From: Floridanema aerugineum
GTDB taxonomy: Bacteria > Cyanobacteriota > Cyanobacteriia > Cyanobacteriales > Aerosakkonemataceae
Direction of reading: 5' to 3'
Assembly (NCBI RefSeq): GCF_041929345.1
Contig: NZ_JBHFNQ010000028.1
Span: 1 to 64,000 of the forward strand
DNA length: 64,000 nt
How positions within the stretch are numbered: position 1 is the stretch's first letter; every line of letters starts with the position of its first letter. Of this stretch, positions 59,904 through 64,000 are shown in pieces. The notes below the pieces were generated by a model, which worked only from the letters and a program-made list of their open reading frames with translations, was not told where the DNA came from and made no database searches. A program made the position numbers and the translations under genes.

Positions 59904-60004
59904 ACCCAGCGACTCAAGTCGCGGGCTATACAAACAAAACCTGCCGACGCAGGTTAAAAGTCCGCGCAGGCGGACTTTGGTTGTGTAGTTGCGGTTTTAA
60001 CCGC
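59904..60004. repeat. Multi-hairpin dispersed repeat element
   Basis: Four stems lie in a row: CGACTCAAGTCG (59910-59921), AACCTGCC-GACGCAGGTT (59938-59955), AAAGTCCGCGCAGGCGGACTTT (59957-59978) and GCGGTTTTAACCGC (59991-60004). An outer pairing CTATACAAAC/GTTGTGTAG encloses the middle two. It lies between the convergent hydroxylase and DUF6671 genes. I recall similar elements dispersed in filamentous cyanobacteria; a structured RNA is an alternative. Confidence 0.6.
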
Positions 60005-60025
60005 CAAAACCTCTTCAAACATCCT

Positions 60026-60889
60026 TTAAGGATTACAATACATACATTGTGAAGGATCGACTTGTTTAATGCCATCAGGAAATAGAACCTCTTTCTGAAA
60101 ACCGCATTTTTGGCACTGATAAATAGTGGCTAAAGTTAACCCAGTAGGCATATTGCACAAAGTACAGGGTAAACCGGGTTTTCTATCAGTTATACTAAAA
60201 CCAGGAAAATCACAATTTGGACAAAGGCTATTAATTTTCTGCACTAAATTAAGAGTAGCTTTGGCGATATTTTGCATCCTTGTAGGATTATAAAGCGCCC
60301 GCATATCTGTTTCTAAATGCACTTTACCATTTGGTGATTTTTTCAGGAATAAACTCACCGCTTCTTCGAGTTTTTCTTCAGTAGTAATTCCCTTAATTAC
60401 CTCGCTACTATCTTTGGGAATCTCTTCAAACATGACAACTAAACCATGTTCGGGAAATCCAACTTTTTGGGCGAATTCAAAAGCCTCTCCTACACTTTTA
60501 ACTAATTGATGACTGTGGTTAGTTTCGGGGGAAAACTCTTCACCAATAATTTCTATGTCATGTTTTTTATCTAATAACAGAACTATTTCCCGATTACAAG
60601 ATAAATAAGGTACAAAAGGATGAGGCCCAAAAGTTCCTTCGCTGGCAATGGCTAAAGTTTCACCTGTGATATTTAATGCTTGTTCGGCTTTAAATTTAGC
60701 CGCTTCGATTTGTGTTCCTAACCGTTTAATTTCTCTGGTAAATGTCCCAAATTTATCGCTATCAAAGTCTGAGGGAACGATCGCTTTTACTCCCAATTCT
60801 CTTGCTAAAATTGGTGAGATTACCTGTTCCTTTTTGTGCATGGTAGCTATGACAACGGTGCGATCGACAAACCACGATCCACTCTTCAT
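60026..60889 (-). CDS. DUF6671 family protein with zinc-ribbon-like C-terminus
   Basis: The protein has 287 residues. The N-terminal two thirds (VVIATMHKKEQVISPILARELGVKAIVPSDFDSDKFGTFTREIKR ... GPHPFVPYLSCNREIVLLLD) match the DUF6671 pattern as I remember it. The C-terminal 70 residues have CPNC, CTLC, CQKC and CMYC, enough for two zinc ribbons. The function is unknown. The Asp-rich PSDFDSDKFGTFTREI and EGTFGPHP motifs could be an active site. The gene is isolated; the divergent AAA-type gene lies 154 bases beyond its start. Confidence 0.75.
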   Translation of the reverse strand: MKSGSWFVDRTVVIATMHKKEQVISPILARELGVKAIVPSDFDSDKFGTFTREIKRLGTQIEAAKFKAEQALNITGETLAIASEGTFGPHPFVPYLSCNREIVLLLDKKHDIEIIGEEFSPETNHSHQLVKSVGEAFEFAQKVGFPEHGLVVMFEEIPKDSSEVIKGITTEEKLEEAVSLFLKKSPNGKVHLETDMRALYNPTRMQNIAKATLNLVQKINSLCPNCDFPGFSITDRKPGLPCTLCNMPTGLTLATIYQCQKCGFQKEVLFPDGIKQVDPSQCMYCNP

Positions 60890-61043
60890 ATTTTTTGCCT
60901 ATTATTACACCTAGATTAAAATTTGCTTAAATTATATCATTTAGCTTAAAATAGGCAAGATTTGAGGATCTTTCTTTTGAAAGATTCATTATCTAGTATT
61001 TAGTTTAAAATATTAGAGATTTTAGCTGCATCTGGTTAATGTC

Positions 61044-62396
61044 ATGTCCTGGAACAGTTTTCTGAGAAATATAGCCGATCGCTATGGACTTTCTGGAATA
61101 CAGAGAGATATTTTTACCCAGCGTTTTAATGAATATAATTATGGGAAAAATGAAACAGAAATTACGGCTGATTTGAAGAAAAATCTCCGAATAGATATAG
61201 ATGAAGCTGCTTACAAAAAAGAATTGCGCTTAATTTATGATAAATTCATTCAAAGTCAGGAAAACCCAGAAGGTTGTCCAGATCTTGATTATAAAGGGCC
61301 AAACAAATATAAAAGATTACTAGCTTGGCTAGAAGCAAAATATGAACAGGGATCGGTTTCAGAAACTCCTCAACCTTTGCCAAAACCCAAATATCCCAAC
61401 ATAGCCGAACCGCTAAACTCGCCTTTTTATATTGAACGTCCGGCGATCGCAGTTCCCCTATATCAACAAGTATTGCAACCAGGGGCTTTAATTAGAATTA
61501 AAGCAGCTAATCAAATTGGTAAAACCTCTTTGTTAATCAGAATTTTAGATCATGCTGCGACTAAAGGTTATCAAACAGTACAGTTAAACTTTTGGTCAGA
61601 AGCCAAAGTAAATGATTTTGAAACTTTAGATAAATTGCTGCGTTGGCTATGTGTAAATATTAGTCGTCAATTGCATTTAAAACCCAAGTTAGATGCTGAT
61701 TGGGATGAGAATTTTGACAGTAAAACTAACTGCACTGAATATTTGCAAAACCATATTTTATCAGCAATTAATAGCCCTTTGGTTTTGGGTTTAGATGAAA
61801 TCGATCGCGTTTTCCACTATCGCCACATTGCCGATGATTTTCTATCTCTACTGCGAGAATGGCATGATAAATCTCAAGAATTGCCAATTTGGAAAAAACT
61901 GCGGTTAGTATTAACTTACTCCACAGAACCATATATTAGATTAGATCGCAAAACCTCTCCGTTTGAGGTAGGATTAGAAATGAAAATTCCCGAATTTACA
62001 GCAAAAGAAGTACAAACTTTAGCTGATTTACATAATCTTTGTTGGCAACCTAAAGAAGTCAAACAATTAATGACACTAGTGGGAGGACATCCTTATTTAG
62101 TGCGATTAGCTTTTTATCATTTAACTCGCCAAAAAATTAGTTTAGATCAGCTTTTATTGGAAGCAACTAATCGATCGGGAATTTACAGCGAACATCTCAA
62201 ACATTTGTTAGACTATTTAGACGCTCATCCCGAATTAAGAGCAGCAATGAGAAAGGTTTTAAAAACCGATAAAGGAGTACAATTAGACATCACCCGTGCC
62301 AATAAATTAGAAGCTTTGGGTTTAGTAAAAATTCAAGGCAGTAAAGTAATTCTTAGCACTCAATTGTACCGCGATTATTTTCGCGATCGTCTCTAG
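61044..62396 (+). CDS. AAA-like ATPase (AAA_35 type) with a small N-terminal helical domain
   Basis: The protein has 450 residues. Residues 1-100 form a helical N-terminal domain (FLRNIADRYGLSGIQRDIFTQRFNEYN). Residues 124-400 are an AAA_35/STAND-like P-loop ATPase, with family start LNSPFYIERPAIAVPLYQQVLQPGALIRIKAANQIGKTSLL (Walker A 154-161, AxxxxGKT) and Walker B SPLVLGLDEID, then a winged-helix-like C-terminus. In cyanobacteria such ATPases are often linked to signalling or conflict-type modules with swapped N-terminal effector domains. No partner gene is adjacent. An 8-bp tandem repeat begins directly after the stop. Confidence 0.82.
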   Translation: MSWNSFLRNIADRYGLSGIQRDIFTQRFNEYNYGKNETEITADLKKNLRIDIDEAAYKKELRLIYDKFIQSQENPEGCPDLDYKGPNKYKRLLAWLEAKYEQGSVSETPQPLPKPKYPNIAEPLNSPFYIERPAIAVPLYQQVLQPGALIRIKAANQIGKTSLLIRILDHAATKGYQTVQLNFWSEAKVNDFETLDKLLRWLCVNISRQLHLKPKLDADWDENFDSKTNCTEYLQNHILSAINSPLVLGLDEIDRVFHYRHIADDFLSLLREWHDKSQELPIWKKLRLVLTYSTEPYIRLDRKTSPFEVGLEMKIPEFTAKEVQTLADLHNLCWQPKEVKQLMTLVGGHPYLVRLAFYHLTRQKISLDQLLLEATNRSGIYSEHLKHLLDYLDAHPELRAAMRKVLKTDKGVQLDITRANKLEALGLVKIQGSKVILSTQLYRDYFRDRL

Positions 62397-62432
62397 GGGG
62401 AGGTGGGGAGATGGGGGGATGGGGAGATGGGG
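62397..62432. repeat. 8-bp tandem repeat GGGGAGAT after the AAA gene
   Basis: About four imperfect GGGGAGAT/GGGGGGAT octamers start immediately after the TAG stop at 62394-62396. The arrangement mirrors 38867-38930, where the repeat also begins at a TAG stop. Confidence 0.8.
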
Positions 62433-62448
62433 AACTCACTTAAAACTC

Positions 62449-62478
62449 TGTAGGGGCAATTCATGAATTGCCCCTACA
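62449..62478. repeat. 30-bp perfect palindrome, AATTCATGAATT family
   Basis: A perfect palindrome with centre CAATTCATGAATTG and arms TGTAGGGG/CCCCTACA. It lies between the convergent AAA and ThiO-like genes and could act as a bidirectional terminator. Confidence 0.8.
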
Positions 62479-62498
62479 ACTCAAAACTTCCCCAGTCC

Positions 62499-63578
62499 CT
62501 AGCCCCCAATAGCTTCTCGAATAGCTTGGGCTGTTGCAGGTGCTAATAAAATGCCATTACGATAATGACCAGTAGCTAAAAGAATATTGCTATAACCGGG
62601 TAAATTACCGATAACTGGTGCAGGTCTTCCTTCAGGGCGGGGGCGCAAACCTTGCCATGATTTAATAATAGTAGCATTGGCTAAAGCTGGGCAAAATGCG
62701 ATCGCTTCGGATCGCACTAATTCCAATCTACTAGCATCCGGTTCCACCTGATAACCATCCGTCGGAAATTCCACCGTTGCCCCTACCCAATAATCTCCCC
62801 CGCCCAGAGGTACAATATGCACATCATTGCCTGTAATTGCAGGTTGAAAATCGGGATTTCCTAAAGCACGATCTAACCTTAAATGTAAAGCTTGACCTAG
62901 AACTGGTCTAATATCAATTTGATGTAAAAGCGATTTGGTTAATAACGAAGAACCTAAACCAGATGCTAACACCAACCAATCACATTCAAAATTACCATTA
63001 GTAGTTTTTAGCTGCCAACCACTTGATAAAGATTCTATTCCCGAAACATCAACCCCAAACTGAAAATTTACGCCGTTTTTTGTCGCCGCATCTACTAAAG
63101 CCAAAGTTAAAGCAGTCGGATCAACTTGCCTATCTTGGGGCGAATAAACCCCAGCAATTACCCTTTCTAAATTCAACTGTGGACAATTAGCTTTTACCTT
63201 CTCCAAATCCCAAATTTCTAAACTAAAACCTTGAGAACGGCGAACTTCTGCCAACTCTTCCCAACTTGCCAAAATTTCCCCTACCAAACAAAGCAACAGA
63301 ATTCCCTGGCGATTAAAAGGAATTTGCCGCCCTAAACTTTTTTCTAACTCAGGAATTAAACTTTCATAACGCTGCATACTACTTTGGCGCAGTCGCCAAG
63401 CACTTCCTTTAACCTTGTGACTAATAATTCCCATCAACACACCCAAGGCGGCACTCGTCGCCCCTTGCGCTGGTGATTTTTGTTCTAAAACTGTCACATT
63501 TAATTCAGGAACTAAACTGAGTTCGTAGGCAATTGTTGCCCCAATAATTCCGCAGCCAATAATTACAACTTTGCTCAT
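62499..63578 (-). CDS. FAD-dependent oxidoreductase, ThiO/glycine oxidase-like (DAO family)
   Basis: The protein has 359 residues. The FAD Rossmann motif VVIIGCGIIGATIAYEL is at 4-20 (GxGxxG, Gly8/Gly10/Gly13). SPAQGATSAALGVLMGIISHK follows, with IYSPQD-like VYSPQDRQVDPTALTLALVDAA. The C-terminal LRPRPEGRPAPVIGNLPGYSNILLATGHYRNGILLAPATA segment is the DAO-family end. Among DAO enzymes this matches ThiO, which oxidises glycine to the iminoglycine used for the thiazole of thiamine. In several cyanobacteria ThiO is fused to ThiG; this copy is unfused and no thi genes are near, so a different amine substrate is possible. Confidence 0.85.
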   Translation of the reverse strand: MSKVVIIGCGIIGATIAYELSLVPELNVTVLEQKSPAQGATSAALGVLMGIISHKVKGSAWRLRQSSMQRYESLIPELEKSLGRQIPFNRQGILLLCLVGEILASWEELAEVRRSQGFSLEIWDLEKVKANCPQLNLERVIAGVYSPQDRQVDPTALTLALVDAATKNGVNFQFGVDVSGIESLSSGWQLKTTNGNFECDWLVLASGLGSSLLTKSLLHQIDIRPVLGQALHLRLDRALGNPDFQPAITGNDVHIVPLGGGDYWVGATVEFPTDGYQVEPDASRLELVRSEAIAFCPALANATIIKSWQGLRPRPEGRPAPVIGNLPGYSNILLATGHYRNGILLAPATAQAIREAIGG

Positions 63579-63599
63579 AAATTTGACAATTGGTAATAA

Positions 63600-63876
63600 T
63601 TAAAGTTGCTAGTTATGAGCTTAAGGGTTTTTGATCCCCCCTAACCCCCCTTAATCAGGAGGGAACCAGATTCAAACTCCCCCTTAATCAGGAGGGAACC
63701 AGATTCAAACTCCCCCTTAATCAGGAGGGAACCAGATTCAAACTCCCCCTGATTCAGGGGGAAACCAGATTCAAACTCCCCCTGATTCAGGGGGAAACCA
63801 GATTCAAACTCCCCCTGATTCAGGGGGATTTAGGGGGATCGAACCCACAATATTTGTAATCAGCAACTTGCGTTAA
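63600..63876. repeat. MITE-like GATCCCCC element, copy 2, with 33-bp tandem amplification
   Basis: The same outer ends as 58436-58582 (AAAGTTGCTAGTTAT left, TAATCAGCAACTTGCGTTA right) enclose a block of five full 33-bp tandem units (63646-63678, 63679-63711, 63712-63744, 63745-63777, 63778-63810) and a sixth partial one. The first three units differ slightly from the last two, in the part CTTAATCAGGAGGG versus CTGATTCAGGGGG. The block ends in an inverted GGGGGATC. Confidence 0.85.
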
Positions 63877-63967
63877 TAGGTAATTGGTAGTTGGTAGTGG
63901 GTAATGGGATTATTCCCCCTTCCCTACTAGCTACTACCTACTACCTACTACCAAACTTAACGATCGA
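63877..63967. repeat. Low-complexity GGTAGT/CTACTACC stretch
   Basis: A run of GGTAGTTGGTAGTGGG-type sequence is followed by its near complement (ACTAGCTACTACCTACTACC), giving a loose inverted repeat. No gene or known signal is seen. Confidence 0.5.
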
Positions 63968-64000
63968 TTATGCTTTAGGAGTTAATTCCAAGAACGATCG
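63968..64000 (-). CDS. C-terminal end of an unidentified protein (partial)
   Basis: Read on the minus strand the last bases give ...RSFLELTPKA then TAA. Ten residues are too few to identify the gene. The neighbouring GATCG-rich sequence is coding-like. The rest lies beyond the window. Confidence 0.35.
   Translation of the reverse strand, partial: RSFLELTPKA

Noticed and set aside
63646..63840. Regular 33-bp repeats that look like a CRISPR array
   Set aside because: The units are directly adjacent with no spacers, and they lie inside a MITE-like element; there are no cas genes.
1..64000. tRNA and rRNA genes
   Set aside because: No T-loop/anticodon arrangements or rRNA motifs were found by eye; a tRNAscan run would be needed to be certain.

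Overview
The window comes from a motile, probably filamentous cyanobacterium. The sequence shows many HIP1-type GCGATCGC octamers. It carries families that, as far as I know, are mostly or only cyanobacterial (DUF1350, DUF3318, KGK-domain proteins, PATAN response regulators, HmpF). It also has the dispersed palindromes and short tandem repeats typical of large cyanobacterial genomes. No rRNA, tRNA or CRISPR array was found. Two genes are cut by the window edges (1..48 and 63968..64000).

Layout. (1) 0.3-9.6 kb: a secreted SpoIID-like protein, then a small redox group (sulfiredoxin, Dps, and an XRE helix-turn-helix protein with a GrpE-like C-terminus). A partner-switching set follows (STAS antagonist, RsbU-type phosphatase, RsbW-type kinase), then DUF1350 and DUF1294 proteins and a PAS histidine kinase. 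(2) 9.7-11.8 kb: an Rpn-like nuclease-family protein, a phased direct-repeat array and a small zinc-binding-type protein. (3) 11.8-25.2 kb: an exopolysaccharide cluster with a Wzy/WaaL-type polymerase or ligase, Wzx flippase, four glycosyltransferases, a sugar-nucleotide epimerase, a Wzc-like co-polymerase/kinase and a GH5 glycosidase. An IS200/IS605-type tnpB element interrupts it. (4) 25.3-43 kb: mixed genes, including two CNT nucleoside transporters around a DUF3318 gene, two GT2 enzymes (one fused to GtrA), a DedA-like protein and the FO synthase subunit CofH. An acyltransferase, DUF3352, CcsB/ResC, a CheY-like regulator next to two tandem KGK genes, and tilS complete it. (5) 42.8-55.9 kb: the hmp chemotaxis locus for type IV pilus motility, with hmpF divergent from hmpA-B-C-D-E. 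HmpE is a very large CheA with a long acidic linker. (6) 56-64 kb: a truncated Sir2 remnant, prolyl oligopeptidase, a Nudix hydrolase, a fatty-acid-hydroxylase-family protein, DUF6671, an AAA ATPase of STAND-like type and a ThiO-like oxidase.

How it works together. The two clearest functional blocks are the polysaccharide cluster and the hmp locus; in filamentous cyanobacteria secreted polysaccharide and Hmp/type IV pilus signalling are both needed for gliding. The rest is housekeeping or stress-related.

The intergenic space is unusually rich in palindromic and tandem repeats: a 4-copy AATTCATGAATT palindrome family, two copies of a GATCCCCC inverted-repeat element (one with 33-bp tandem amplification), and 7-bp and 8-bp tandem repeats. 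Some of these overlap gene ends. I see no single complete novel system. The best leads are the HTH-GrpE fusion, the KGK pair beside a CheY-like regulator, the phased repeat array near 10.9 kb, the AAA ATPase at 61 kb and the repeat-altered 3' end of cofH.
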